A DNA stretch of 64,000 nt, from the NCBI GenBank assembly GCA_036186865.1, contig AP025066.1, forward strand, positions 17,463,697-17,527,696. The letters run 5' to 3'. Below the pieces are notes generated by a model. The model saw nothing but the letters and a program-made list of their open reading frames with translations, did no database searches and was not told the origin of the DNA. This document shows positions 11,301 to 22,700 of this stretch, one piece after another; within the stretch, counting starts at the first letter, position 1; the number at the start of each line of letters is the position of its first letter. The translations under genes were made by a program, and so were the position numbers. The DNA is from Eustoma russellianum. Its lineage: Eukaryota > Streptophyta > Magnoliopsida > Gentianales > Gentianaceae.

Positions 11301-11772
11301 TTCTCCTTCCTTTATAAAAAGTTTCGTCCTCGAAACTTACATACTTATAATTGAAGAGTCGAGGATATTGCTTCATCATCTGCTGCTCTGGCTCCCATGT
11401 TGCTTCGCGTTCAGAATAATTACTACAATGTATTTTCACAAACGGAATCGATCTCCTGCTCAATACTTGTTCCTCGCGATCCACAAAACGTACTAGAACT
11501 TCTTCATAGGTGGCATCATCTCGGATCATTAATGGCTGCTGCTCCAAGATGTGACTCGTGTCATGTACACAACATCGCAATTGCGATACATGGAACACAT
11601 TATGTACCTGCGAAAATGTAAGAGGTAATGCCAACCGATATGCCACTGCTCCGACTCTCTCCAAGATATAGGGGCCGATAAATCGAGGGCTCAACTTTCC
11701 CTTGACTCCGAATCTCATTACGCCCTTCGTAGGCAAAACCAAGTAAACCTTCTCGCCCACATTAAACTCCAC
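11301..11772 (-). pseudogene. Ty3/gypsy integrase C-terminus (GPY/F) and chromodomain
   Basis: The minus-strand frame starts VGEKVYLVLPTKGVMRFG and continues LSPRFIGPYILERVG (GPY/F module), then SQVHNVFHVSQLR, and a chromodomain whose end reads YSEREATWEPEQQM. Similar to residues 550-693 of the gypsy pol at 24827-26908. Chromodomains are typical of chromoviruses and steer integration to heterochromatin. Upstream breaks make it non-functional. Confidence 0.85.
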
Positions 11773-11900
11773 TGGCCGCCTCTTTGCGTCTGCCCAACTT
11801 TTGGTGCGATCTTGAGCTGATTTAATCTATCGTGAATCACTTTGACCTTTTCCAAGGTCTGCTCTACCAATTCCGGACCCATGATCGTTCTTTGTCAACT

Positions 11901-12347
11901 TCATCCCATTAGTGGAGATTGACACTTAGGACCATACAATGTTTCAAATGGAGTCATACCAATAGAACTGTGGTAACTGTTATTGTACGAGAATTCTATC
12001 AACTTCATAGACTTATTCCAGTTACTCTTAAAATCCAAAGCGCAAGCACGCAATATTTCCTCCAAAGTCAGTATGGTTCGTTCTGATTGCCCATCCATCA
12101 ACGGATGAAATACGGTACTCATCCTGATCTCTGTACTATGGATCGTCGGTAAGCCTTCTAGAATCACGAAGTAAAATGCGGATCTCTGTAAGCTCACAAT
12201 GTCCTCGATGTACATGTTCACCAAGTTATCCATTGATGCATGAATCGACATAGCTAAGAAGTGCGCTAATTTAGAAAGTCGATCAATGATTACCCAAGTC
12301 ATACCATTCCCACTTCGAGTCTTAGGAAGTCCAGTAAAAAAATCCAT
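11901..12347 (-). pseudogene. Ty3/gypsy integrase catalytic core, decayed
   Basis: Reads MDFFTGLPKTRSGNGMTWVI (first Asp), then HPLMDGQSERTI (Glu) and ends SIGMTPFETLYG. The segment with the second catalytic Asp (normally CDRDPRF) is replaced by unrelated residues, so the DDE triad is broken. The zinc-binding HHCC stretch upstream (12360-12550) is present only as stop-filled remnants. Confidence 0.8.
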
Positions 12348-12806
12348 AGTGATGTGTTTCTACTTCCATTTAGGAATCTCCAATGGTTGCAGTAGACTAG
12401 CAGGTCACTAATGTTTCGCTTTAACTTGCTGGCATACAAGACATCGCTCTACGAATTCCGCAATCAGATGATTCATGCTATTCCACCAATAGTTCCTTTT
12501 CACATCTTGGTACATCTTAGTAGCTCCCTGATGAACCGACAATCATGAACTGTGTGCCTCTATCAGAATTTCTTTCTTAAGCTCATCAACATCGGGTATG
12601 CACAATCTTCCTTGAAACCAAAGGTTGTCATCATCATGAATCTGAAAATACTTTACCAGTTCCTTTTTCAATTCCTCAACTATCCTCAGAAACTCTGCAT
12701 CACCTTTATTGGCCTCCTTTATTTAGTCAATCAACATAGGGGTGATCACCAACATAGCCAGAATATTCGCAGTAGACTCAACCACGGCTAATCCGAACTC
12801 AACTAT

Positions 12807-13061
12807 TTATCTCTCAAGTGGCGTTTGTCTGACATGGCTTGATTTTCTACTTAGTGCATCTGCTACTTTGTTCACCTTACCTGGGTGGTAATGAATCGCG
12901 AGATTATAGTCCTTTATCAGTTCAAGCCATCTCCGCTGTCTCATATTCAACTCTTTCTGGGTGAAAAGATACTTCAGGCTTTTATGGTCTGTGTAGACTT
13001 CACATCTCTCACTGTATAAATAATGTCTCCAGATTTTTAATGCAAACACCACTGCCGCCAA
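12807..13061 (-). pseudogene. Ty3/gypsy RNase H part
   Basis: Reads AAVVFALKIWRHYLYSERCEVYTDHKSLKYLF ... GKVNKVADALSRK in several overlapping stretches; the YTDHKSLKY and VADALSRK motifs identify Ty3/gypsy RNase H. It is 84 codons with stops on either side. Confidence 0.82.
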
Positions 13062-13215
13062 CTCTAAGTCATGAGTAGGGTAGTTCTGCTCATAAGGTTT
13101 TAACTGTCTCGAAGGATAAGCAATTGCCTGGTCCTTCTACATTAATACACAACCTAAAGAAAAAGGATAAACCACGTATACAATATGGGGAATTTAAAAT
13201 AGTGAAGTCATTTAT

Positions 13216-13605
13216 TTATTTACCTAATCCATTCTTAGATGCGTCACTGTATACTATGAATCCTTCACTGGAGATTGGTTGTGTTAAAACTGGAGCTGAG
13301 GTCAATCTCTTCTTGAGTTTTGTGAAGCTTTGTTTGTAAACAGAAGTCCAATCAAACCTCGTCTTCTTTTGCGTCAGTCTAGTTATTGGAACTGTAATTA
13401 GGGAGAACCCTTCAACAAATTTTCGGTAATATCCTGCAAGTCCCAAGAAAATTCTAACTTTTGTCACATTCATCGGTCTTGGCCACTCAATTATGGCTTC
13501 AATTTCTTAGGATCAACTGATATGCCTTCCTCGGAGACTACGTGGCCTAAGAATGCTACACTGCGCAGCCAAAACCCGCACTTACTGAATTTAGCATTGA
13601 GCTAC
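13216..13605 (-). pseudogene. Ty3/gypsy RT thumb and start of RNase H, cut off at an LTR end
   Basis: 13473-13216 reads MNVTKVRIFLGLAGYYRKFVEG... and SDASKNGLGK. Upstream, up to 13600, FSKCGFW and FLGHVVSEEGISVDPKK can still be read, with one frameshift near 13510. The coding similarity stops exactly where an LTR terminus begins at 13606. Gag, protease and the RT catalytic core are not present on this side. Confidence 0.78.
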
Positions 13606-15070
13606 TGTAGTGCCCCACCCAAAACTAGGGTTTCGGCATGGTGCACCTGCCGTACTCTGCTACGAGAAGTACAAAGCATCGATGTCATACATGGACGTCA
13701 ACATGAATAATGAATCGATAAGCAGAAGCAATATAACATAAACAAAATACAATCGTCATGCCGTACAATACATTACAATTCTGTACAAATCATCCGATAC
13801 TATATCCTAAATTACTCTCAATACACGATAATCCCCTGAATAACACCTCCAAAAGTACTCTCTCGGTCTATTGTATTTATGTCGGTAACCTATCTAAAGT
13901 ATCCTCGATAAACCTGTCACTGATACCTGTTCTCTGCAAATAGTGATAAGGAAACTATGAACGATAAAATAAAATCACCCTGCAAGTAGCCCTACTTAAA
14001 TACGTCATGTGGATCATACATGTGGAGACGGGATATCAAAGTAATGATAGCCATAATAATGAACATAATAAGTGCGTCTCCATTTACAAATAAAGTGACA
14101 TAACATAATAGTAGATAAATAAAAGTTAACGTATATTTCTCTATCCGGTAAACATCTATATGATCATCTCTCTCAAAACATCTGTATCCAACATATCAAT
14201 ACTTAGATTCTCAATCCAAGTCTAAGATAGTCACGTCCTTATACGAGTCATGTAAATGCGATGCCATTATGATGCGGTGTCTTTGAAATGATGTCATAAA
14301 CATAAACTGTATCATGTAACAGCATCCATTTTCTGTAACATGTCAAAACATAACTTTTCTGTAAACATGACCTTTTCATTCGGTAACTGTAACACTGGAC
14401 CTTGCATGCAAATTATATCGTCATAGAATCGGAGTAATCTCCATAACAAAAATAATGGTAAATCAGTATGCTGATGATCCTTTGTGCGTCGACAAAAAGT
14501 ACACACAAGCTAGTATGCCCATGACATCAACCCCCTTAGGTTGTGATATCATGTGGCGCTCCATATAATAACATCCGGTATGCCTCATGAGATCAACCAC
14601 TCAGGTTCCGATGTCATGACGGTGCTCCACTGAACATATAAATACGGTAACATGACATGAGATATCCGACTATACAATATAATTCTACGTGTAAGGGTGA
14701 ACCTTTCAAAACACTTTACGAAATGTAACGTGTATGCAAATGAATCCATATCTAATCCTTCAATACACATACTTCCATATATCTGTATCATCATATCCTT
14801 AAATCTTACTTATCGCTCTTAATCTATAACTTAAGGCATGAAATATCCATCTTCTACTTAACATAAAGAGCCAAAAACCCTAATTTCCTATACTATTCCA
14901 TATACTTTCATATTTCGTATAAATATACATAAAATAATCATGTCTTTTATCATACATTAGTTTATATCTTTTTTTATCCATAAATATGCACAATACTATT
15001 TATTTCTTGTCCAACTATATATTTATAAACCATGTATCTATATGTTTACAAAAAGTGACCAATTGGCCGA
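13606..15070 (-). mobile_element. Ty3/gypsy LTR, terminal segment (first piece of a dispersed LTR)
   Basis: The plus strand begins TGTAGTGCCCCACCC; reversed, this is an LTR end (GGGTGGGGCACTACA) like that of the gypsy element (GGGTGCGGAGCGCTACA at 30681-30697). The GTACGGCnGGTGCACC block just inside is also shared with that LTR. No ORF of interest. It runs into LINE B near 15.1 kb. The 5 bases before it are GCTAC. Either it is the 5' LTR of the 11.3-13.6 kb element after a large internal deletion, or a second element inserted in its pol. Confidence 0.6.
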
Positions 15071-15091
15071 TATATATATATATATATATAT
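15070..15091. repeat. (TA)n microsatellite at the LINE B 3' junction
   Basis: About 11 TA units directly before the LINE B 3' end. Confidence 0.9.
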
Positions 15092-15566
15092 TCAAGAAAG
15101 GAGATTATATATATAAAAATGCCTCACTTATGGCAGAGGAATACCATGGTACAAAGCAAGAGAGAAGATAACAGTAAATGAAACGTGGCAACAATGTAAG
15201 GTGGTGGAGTGCATTGACAAATTGCCGTATATGATATGCCGCATTAAAACATTGCCAAGTAAAACCACCCTTGTGGAAAAACCTTAGTCGAAGGAAAAAG
15301 CGTACATATTTATATGACTGTTTGTATAAAAACAAAGGAAACACAATGCCTATATATGATGGGGAACAATCAATCAACAAGGTAAGCAAAAGTATATGCA
15401 ATGTGGAGATGTTGTTGCTATCCATGGGTTCCATCAGAAGCATCCGAGTGGTCATGGCAGAAGTGTAAGCGTTGAGTCTGTGACTACCAAACCACAGCGA
15501 CATCAGCATAGAATAAGACCGAAAGGAAGATAAAGTCATTGCCAACTGAGCCAAGAAATTTGCAGG

Positions 15567-15932
15567 TCAATTCGTCTCCCGAGGGGCGTATGTGATATGT
15601 AGTGGGGTGGCATCAAGAAGCAACCGAAGACGACGTAAGTCAGGAGCGTAATGGGCTACAGGAGAAGCCATAATGGTAACCAACTCTTGACAGTCTACCG
15701 AAATATAAAACTCTCCATATAGTGGAAGGTAATAGAGGAGAGCAAGTATGACTGCTTGGGCTTCAACTCGAAGAGGATAATCATGACGGAGTGGGAAGGA
15801 GAGAGCACGCATAAAGTGACAAGATGAATCACGGATGATAGCTCCCCCGCCAGTAGTGCATTGGCCCACCGATGCATCCGTATTAAGCTTTAATCGGCCA
15901 GAGGGAGGTGGGCACCATCTAATAATCCGCAT
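15567..15932 (-). pseudogene. LINE B RNase H domain
   Basis: Plant LINE-type RNase H: GRLKLNTDAS (first Asp), RVEAQAVILAL (Glu), YISVDCQEL (third acidic residue), ending YAPRETN. The frame is open for 121 codons and key acidic residues are kept, although neighbouring domains are broken. Confidence 0.85.
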
Positions 15933-16092
15933 GCCCCTAGAGCGTAATGGTGGCGAGAGACCAAGAGGTATGAGTCGAGAATCAGAGATAGCAAGGTGGG
16001 TGCCTGACCTGGATGTAGTCTAGAGGTATAATTCCTGTCAAATAGACTTAATAACCATTCGCTGAGACCAAGAAGCATCATCAAAAACGATG

Positions 16093-16657
16093 TCAATGTA
16101 CATTTTCCATATATGCCAATGGAGGAGGCCGGGTAGACTTTCTGCATTTCCCCCAGAAAAGTATGTGGAGCCGCAAACCAGATGGCAAGTAAATATGAAC
16201 GCCATGATGAACACCAAGCAGTGCTAATATCCAATAAAGTATTAAAATAATCCCATATAACACGAACCTCCGGGCAAGTAAAAAAGAGGTGAGTAGTAGA
16301 CGCTGAGTCCATACGGCAATAAGGACAAATGGTTGACAGAATAACAGAAAAGCACTAAAGCATATCCGGCTATGGCAAAGCACAGTGGTATAGTTTCCAA
16401 AGAAAAATCTGAATAGCATGACGTTGAGACTTGTGCCAAATATAAGCATGAGAAACCAAAGTAGCCCGTGTAGGACGAAACCGAGAATATGCATGCTTGA
16501 GTGCAAACACCCCTGAGGCCGACGGCCAAATGGGTGCCCCATCTACCATTTCAACCATCGGAAGGCATGAACTATGAATATGGTAAATACAATGCCAAAC
16601 CATTGAATCATAGAGATGCGGCTGATAATCAGCATGGTTCCCATATCGAGCGTGCAT
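16093..16657 (-). pseudogene. LINE B zf-RVT region
   Basis: Stretches SGVFALKHAYSRFRPTR, SHAYIWHKSQRHAIQIFLWKLYHCALP and, in another frame, MDSASTTHLFFTCPEVRVIWDYF give the zf-RVT domain. The pieces lie in three frames, so several indels occurred. Confidence 0.75.
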
Positions 16658-16659
16658 AT

Positions 16660-17223
16660 ACCGAGCACAAAGTGAATCCGATGTATGATATAAACACCAT
16701 ATCTTAGCTGTGCAAGCTATCTGAACTGTGCGAAGATCCTAAATAGCTAAACCACCCTCCTCATAAGGATAGCATAGGTGACGCCAAGACACCCAGTGAC
16801 GGCGATTAGAGCCCCAGAAAAAGTGTTAAATTTTCTGCTCCAAAGCTGTGACAGCACTTCTTGGTAGCTATGTTCCGACCATAACATGAAGTGGCATGGA
16901 TGAAAGAACTGATTGAATTAAAACCAAACAGCTGGCAGTGCCTAATAGTCGATGTTGCTACCCCCTAACCTAGTGTCAACATGTTGTAATAGATCCTGAC
17001 AATGTGACACATGAGTTATACCTTTATGCAAATAGGATCCGAGATACTTCATATGCCACGTAGATGATCGCATGGCTAATAACTGTGTAAAAAGACGTTT
17101 ACGATGAGGAGTAACTCAAGTCAAAAAGACCATTGTGCTTTTGCTCCAATTAACAGCCTGTCCCGATACATCTTCATATAATGTTAAGAAGCGCTTGAAT
17201 CTAGTAAGATTTCGACTTGAAGC
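16660..17223 (-). pseudogene. LINE B RT thumb region, downstream of the solo LTR
   Basis: Starts directly after the LTR with SSRNLTRFKRFLTLYEDVSGQAVNWSKS, the stretch that follows the YADD block in LINE RTs, then STWHMKYLGSYLHKG. Multiple stops follow. Confidence 0.75.
17219..17223. repeat. target site duplication GAAGC of the solo LTR
   Basis: gaagc here and at 18679-18683, on both sides of a TGTTAG...CTAACA unit. Confidence 0.88.
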
Positions 17224-17599
17224 TGTTAGGAAATCATACGAGATCACTGCAAAACGCGCAGCGGAAAAACAAAACTTGATCTCCGATTTCCTACCAAGGA
17301 TCCATGTTGTTCGTTTAATCGATGAAAAAAAACCAAAAATTACCTCCGAAGATTCGAAATCCGCAGATGGAAGAGGTGCGAAATCACGAACACCCTCTGT
17401 CGGTATCCACACGAATGCTTCTGCCCGGAGTGCTAGCTCTTGAACGGCGCGGCTGAGTGAACTCGCTTTTCTCCAAAAACGGCTCTAGGGTTTCTGTTGT
17501 TTTCGTGTGTATTTCGTATGTCTTTATGTACGAGATACATAGATATATATACACATATATGGATATTAAAAACCGAGTCCTAATCGGTTTCGTTGATGC

Positions 17600-17665
17600 C
17601 AATCAAAATCCATATCAGATATGGATTCTGTCAGGATATTCAAAATCCATATCAGATATGGATTC
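17600..17665. repeat. duplicated palindrome in the solo LTR
   Basis: caaaatccatatcagatatgg occurs at about 17604 and 17640; each holds the palindrome ATCCATATC-a-GATATGGAT. Confidence 0.85.
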
Positions 17666-17716
17666 TCTCATTATTATCCGACAGCATATATATATATATA
17701 CATATAACCACAAAAA

Positions 17717-17840
17717 CGAAATAATAATAATAATAATATTAATAATAATTAATATCCAATATTAATATTATTAATATTAAAACGATAATAATAATAATAA
17801 TAATTAATATCCAATATTAATATCATTAATATTATTAATC
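17717..17840. repeat. AAT-rich tandem duplication in the solo LTR
   Basis: (AAT)n followed by ttaatatccaatattaata occurs twice, about 63 bp apart, separated by aaaacg. Confidence 0.8.
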
Positions 17841-18678
17841 TCAGCCATACGCATTCTTGTGTGTGACCCGATAGGCCCATATTAATTGGCAGTTGATTAA
17901 ATCTCTATTAAACCAAGAAGTCGTAATTGGTCTCTAGCAAGACATTACGACTACCCAATTAATACGAGTAAAGTCCAATTAGCCTAATAGCACATGCATT
18001 AATCCCTTTGTCACACGATATCTAGTTTGAACATAAGTCATGGTCAGCGTCATACTTATATTGTTCAAACATATGATTACTCGATCTCTAAGTGGACTGA
18101 TAAAACAAATGATATTGATCACACTATCAATTCATTTGAGCACGGCCATGCATTTCACAGTCTCACTAATCGAGGGGCCCAAAGATATCACTCTCAAAAG
18201 AGAGGGACAAATTCTATCTTGATTGTTCAATATCCTCTACATAATTTCTATCACATTCAATCATGACCTTTATTATTATCCAATTACGGATAACGTTTGA
18301 TCATGTCAAAATATAATAGTCCTTATGTTGGAAACTATGACAATCTCAGGTCAAAGGATTAAAACATGACTATCGTGAGATTTACTTATGACGATAATCC
18401 ATGTAGTAATCTCATGATGGGTCTATCCAATACACTGTTCTCTAACAAGTATCTATGAGATTGATTCGTATCACCATACACATAATCATCTCATGATTAT
18501 CAAATCAATACTCATACTGATTATAAATTATTTTATCTCTATAACAATAATGAATCAAGGACATATATCAAAATTGTGTAACATACTAACCAACAATAAT
18601 GATAATAAAACCTCTTTTATTAATAATAAATGCATAACATAAATATCCAAATCATGGCCTTGGGCACATACACTAACA

Positions 18679-19535
18679 GAAGCCTCAAGTAAAACCAATA
18701 AATCATCAGCATACGATAAATGAGATATCACTAGGCATGTGGCCCAACGAGAATGACTGGATGTGTGATGCTGCAACTAAAGAATTTAAACCTCGACTGA
18801 ATCCCTCTGCTGCCAAAATGAACAAAAGGGGAGAAAATGCACCCCCCCTGCTTAACCCCCCACGTACGGTGAAAGAAACCCCGAGTAATTCCATTAATGA
18901 GAAGGGAAATATGTGTACTTTCTAGATGATTAAGTACTAGAGAAATAAAAAACTGTGAGAAACCAAAACAAAGAAGAACCTGCTGTAAAACTGCCAGCTA
19001 ACACGGTCAAAAGCCTTAGCCATGTCCAGATTAATAATTGCATGGCACCGAGAGCCCCGATCCAACCAATGTATCATGTCGGATGCAAGAAGCACTTGTT
19101 CTGAAATGCCACGTCCTTTTTCGAATCCTGCCTACTCCGGAGAAATAATGCAAGGAAGTGTGGTATTCAATCGAGAAGCCAGTGTGCATGTTTGAATCTT
19201 ACTAATAAATGTGGACAGTGCAATGGGACGATAATCATTAAAAGTACATTGCGCCGATCTCTTTGGTAGAAGAACAAGCATAGAGTGGGCCATCGCTCGC
19301 GGATGTGGAAAGCCCAAGAAAAACTCTTGCACCGTTTTGTAAACATCCAGAGATATAATATCCCAACACTCTCGAAAAAACCACCCATTATAACTGTCTG
19401 GGCCTGCATCACTATGAGGATCTAATTACCAAACAGCCTGCTTTACCTTATCCATCGTTGGCATGTGTGTTAAGATATTGTTGTCCGCCTTAGAAACTAA
19501 AGATGGAATAACCTCCACATGAATACACTGGCGGA
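18679..19535 (-). pseudogene. LINE B RT core (palm), decayed
   Basis: Read in several frames: AVW...AGPDSYNGWFFRECWDI, VQEFFLGFPHPRAMAHS, DYRPIALSTFISKI, KAFDRVSWQF, SPLLFILAAEGFS and SYADDLLVLL. The catalytic YADD is kept, but the usual RQGDPLSP block reads SRGGAFSP and the frame breaks several times. The solo LTR follows YADDLLVLLEAS directly. Confidence 0.82.
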
Positions 19536-19594
19536 TTTAGGAAGTGACTTGTACCAAATAAATTTATGCGAGAAGAGAATAGGACGGCCTAAGC
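19536..19594 (-). pseudogene. LINE C zf-RVT fragment, part 2
   Basis: Reads GRPILFSHKFIWYKSLPKSA and VFMWR on the minus strand, the continuation of the zf-RVT fragment at 30698-31015 across the gypsy element. It meets LINE B at about 19535 within TGGAGGTTATTC, which fits both reading frames. Confidence 0.7.
19590..19594. repeat. target site duplication TAAGC of the Ty3/gypsy element, left
   Basis: taagc here and at 30698-30702, exactly outside the LTR ends. Confidence 0.93.
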
Positions 19595-21189
19595 TGTTGT
19601 ACCCCAACGATCATGTACGTGAAAACTATGAATAGGAGACGGAATGAAAGCGACAATTTTTTTTAGCGCGTGTTACTTAAGTCAACTTAACCCTCTTTAC
19701 TTGATTATTATTGAGGCGCTACCAAGCCAATTTAAATAAGGAAACTTCAAGAAAGTAATACATGGAATATAGAGTTATATGAACCATACATACCACTATA
19801 TGTGTATGTGCGTGTATATGACATGTGCGTATGAAATGTATAAATACCTACATGCGTATACATAGGAGGATATATATATATCTAGTACACGTACATATAG
19901 GCGTGTGTATATATATATACATACATATGCTAATCTTGGAATACAATATGGTACATGAATTAAAATTACAAGAAATATCAAGTTGCCCAAAGGCCCCAAA
20001 ATTTCGGCCTAGACATGGATAGGTTCTAGAATCCTCTAGCCAATTTTATTAGTTAATATAATTACTTAAAGCCTACTACACCATTAAGACAAGAAGTTAT
20101 CATGCAAAGAATAAATAGAAAACAAGATAGACATGCATTTAAGGAACAAGTAAGACAACTCGTTAAAGAAGGAGGTAGTATGGTTGAGGTCATAAAGACC
20201 CCAACCCAAAACCGCCCCTTATGTCTAGACATGGAGGATTTTTAAATCCTACCATGGTCACTTTTTCCTTAAACTAAGGTTAAGATAACCATGATTTGAT
20301 AAAGTAACTTGGGTTAGCACCAAAGTAACCATAGTTGGAATAAAGTAACCAAGGTTATACTAACCTAACCTTGATTAGCACTCATGAAAGCCCTAAACCT
20401 CACAATTATCCCTCCAAAACCGTCCCCCCTTCCCAAGTCCCCTAACATGTTTTAAATTAAACCCTTCTAGAAACATCTACCTTCTCATCATGCAAGAGCA
20501 TAACACTTAGACAATCTCCATCTCCTTCACCAATATTCGGCCCCTTCATCTTGAAGGATAGGAATTCAACTTCACTTTCAAGACTCAAGAAACATCTAGG
20601 TGAAAGCCATCAACTTTCTTAGGTGGAGACATATTGTGGTACTTGAATCTCCACTCAAGCTCATTTTGGGTGAAGAAAGAGGTGGATTTCAACTCAACTC
20701 ACTCCATAACCAAGCAAAGACAAGAGCTTTAGCTTGAAGAGGCAAGTATACAATGATCTCTCATGATTTATTTAAAGAGTTAGTGACTTGAATGCTTAGA
20801 AGTTCTTGAGATATGATCTTTAGTTGAATATCTTAAGTTTGAGACTATATCTTATTGATCCCCTAAGAACAATGCCTTGCATGTGATTTATTCCTTCAAA
20901 GATGGAGTCTTTTCCTATATGCATTAGGGAATGAGGCTGATCTAGAGTGAAATAAGGTTCACCTAAGTAGGTCTAGACAAGATTAACTTGTGAATGTAAC
21001 ACGAAAGGTCCTAAGAAAAGTATACATGTAAAAGATAGGAGCTTTATGAGATTGTTTGTAAGTTTAGACTAAGATGACTCTTGAACGTGAATGCATGCTT
21101 GAATATGTGTTGTAAAATGTGGATAAGGCACCACACAAGTTTCGGCCTAAAGGATTGAATAGAAGGTGAACATGGACTTTTGACTTGTG

Positions 21190-21960
21190 TAGATAACAAA
21201 CTAGCAAACTACTGGAATAGGGCAGAATGGAATGACATTCTAAGCGGTTTAAGAACTGACCTTACAGACCTTCAACGAAGCTACTTTTTGGTACAAAGTT
21301 ATCCTTATGAGTGTAGCACAGGTGAGAGTTGGAATTTCGTAAAAATAAGCTAAGGATTATTTTTGAGAAATTATACGGTAAAACTGCTCTAGTAGAAAAT
21401 TCTGGAGCTGGGCAGAATTGATCACTGGAGTCAACGAATTAAAAGAGGACCTTGTGGACCTTCAATAAATCTGGTTTTTGGTACAGAGCTAGTCCCATGA
21501 GTATAGCAGAGATGAGAGTTGGAATTTCGGTAAAATAAACTATGGTTAATTTTTAATAAAATAATTGGTGAGACTGCTCAAGCTGTAAATTCTGGAACAT
21601 GACCGAATGGTGCAACGTTTTGAATGGCTTAAAAGGAGACCTTGTAGATGACCAATAAAGCTGATTTTTGGCATGGTAATAATACTATGAGTGAAGTGAA
21701 CACATCAGCTGGAATTTTGGTAAAATAAGTTCTGGATTATTTTTAATGAATTAATTAGTCAAACTGCTCAACTGAAATCACTGGAACCAACCTGAAGTTT
21801 AGTAACGACTTTCTGGACTCAGAAAGGGGACTTAGAGATATGAAAATAGGCTAAATTTTGGTGGGATACTAGTTCCACATGTTTATGATTTGTGCGAGTT
21901 GGAATTTCTGAAAAACGAATCACGGATTTGCCGCAATTGAATTTTTGGTAAAATAGGCCA
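21190..21960 (+). repeat. four diverged repeats with an exact 190-bp period
   Basis: The block ggaatttcggtaaaataag recurs with its start at 21331, 21521, 21711 and 21901, spacing exactly 190 bp. Each unit has the order gacctt..., ttttggta, atgagt, gttggaatt, aaaataa, ctgctc. The units are clearly diverged in sequence but keep the same length. Confidence 0.85.
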
Positions 21961-22397
21961 GTTCAGCTTCAGCACCTAACCCATTTCGGAAATTAATTAA
22001 ATGAACCCCTTTATGGTTGTTGAAATAATCTGAATTTTTTACGACATGTATCCATGATTCCACGAAACGTATTTGTAACAAAACATTATGGAAATGGACC
22101 GATTTGGTTAGCTTAACCGCCCCATGAATATGAAGTAAAAGTCTGGAAATATTCGGTTCCGAAACTATGCATGTTGACATGTTATAAGGAATGCATATGA
22201 TTATTCATGTCATGACTTGCATTGCATATCACTACATGTATCACACATGATCATGAAACTGATTTTTATGGATTTTACTTATGCAAGCAAGTCTTATAAG
22301 CGACTATGTTTTCGTTATGCATGAAAAGTTTTTATGGTCCCATGTTTTTAAGAAAAGCTTCATGATTCCTTTGCCGGCCAAGCATGCGACTAACCCG

Positions 22398-22700
22398 ACT
22401 CCAGACCCGGGGTTAATTGGTCTGATGATATGATATGTTCTGGACCCGTTCAGATCCGGGGTTAATTGATCTGATATCTGTTCTGGACCCGTTCAGATCC
22501 GGGGTTAATTGATCTGATATTTGTTCTGGACCCGTTCAGATCCGGGGTTAATTGTTCTGATATCTGTTCTGGACCCGTTCAAATCCAGGGTTAATTGATC
22601 TGATATCTGTTCTGGACCCGTTCAGACCCGGGTTTAATTGGTCTGATGATATGTTCTGGACCCGCTCAGATCCGGAGTTAATTGATCTGACACTCTGTTT
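22398..22700 (+). repeat. seven 43-bp tandem repeats (5' LTR)
   Basis: Units ggacccgttcagatccgggg + ttaattgatctgatatctgt + tct. Each contains the inverted repeat CAGATC...GATCTG. Seven units are counted here, six in the 3' LTR (29750-30000). Confidence 0.9.

Larger units (their letters stand above)
17224..18678 (-). mobile_element. solo LTR, Ty1/copia type
   Basis: A 1455-bp unit from TGTTAGGAAATC to CATACACTAACA, flanked by GAAGC on both sides, interrupts the LINE B RT between LLEAS and SSRNL. The ends are the inverted TGTTAG/CTAACA. Read on the minus strand it finishes TTTCCGCTGCGCG...CTAACA, the kind of U5 end common in plant copia LTRs, so I orient it minus. There is no internal coding region or second LTR, as expected after LTR-LTR recombination. 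Confidence 0.85.
15105..19535 (-). mobile_element. LINE B, 5'-truncated LINE of the RNase H family, carrying a solo LTR
   Basis: On the minus strand: RT from its N-terminal part, zf-RVT, RNase H, 3'UTR. The 3' end carries the family signature at 15121-15150 (gcctcacttatggcagaggaataccatgg reversed), shared with LINEs D-H. It begins within RT at about 19535. A 1455-bp solo LTR sits at 17224-18678. Many stops and shifts make it old. Confidence 0.85.

Noticed and set aside
22398..22700. 43-bp repeats considered as a CRISPR-like array
   Set aside because: Units are directly contiguous without spacers, lie in an LTR and occur in a plant genome.
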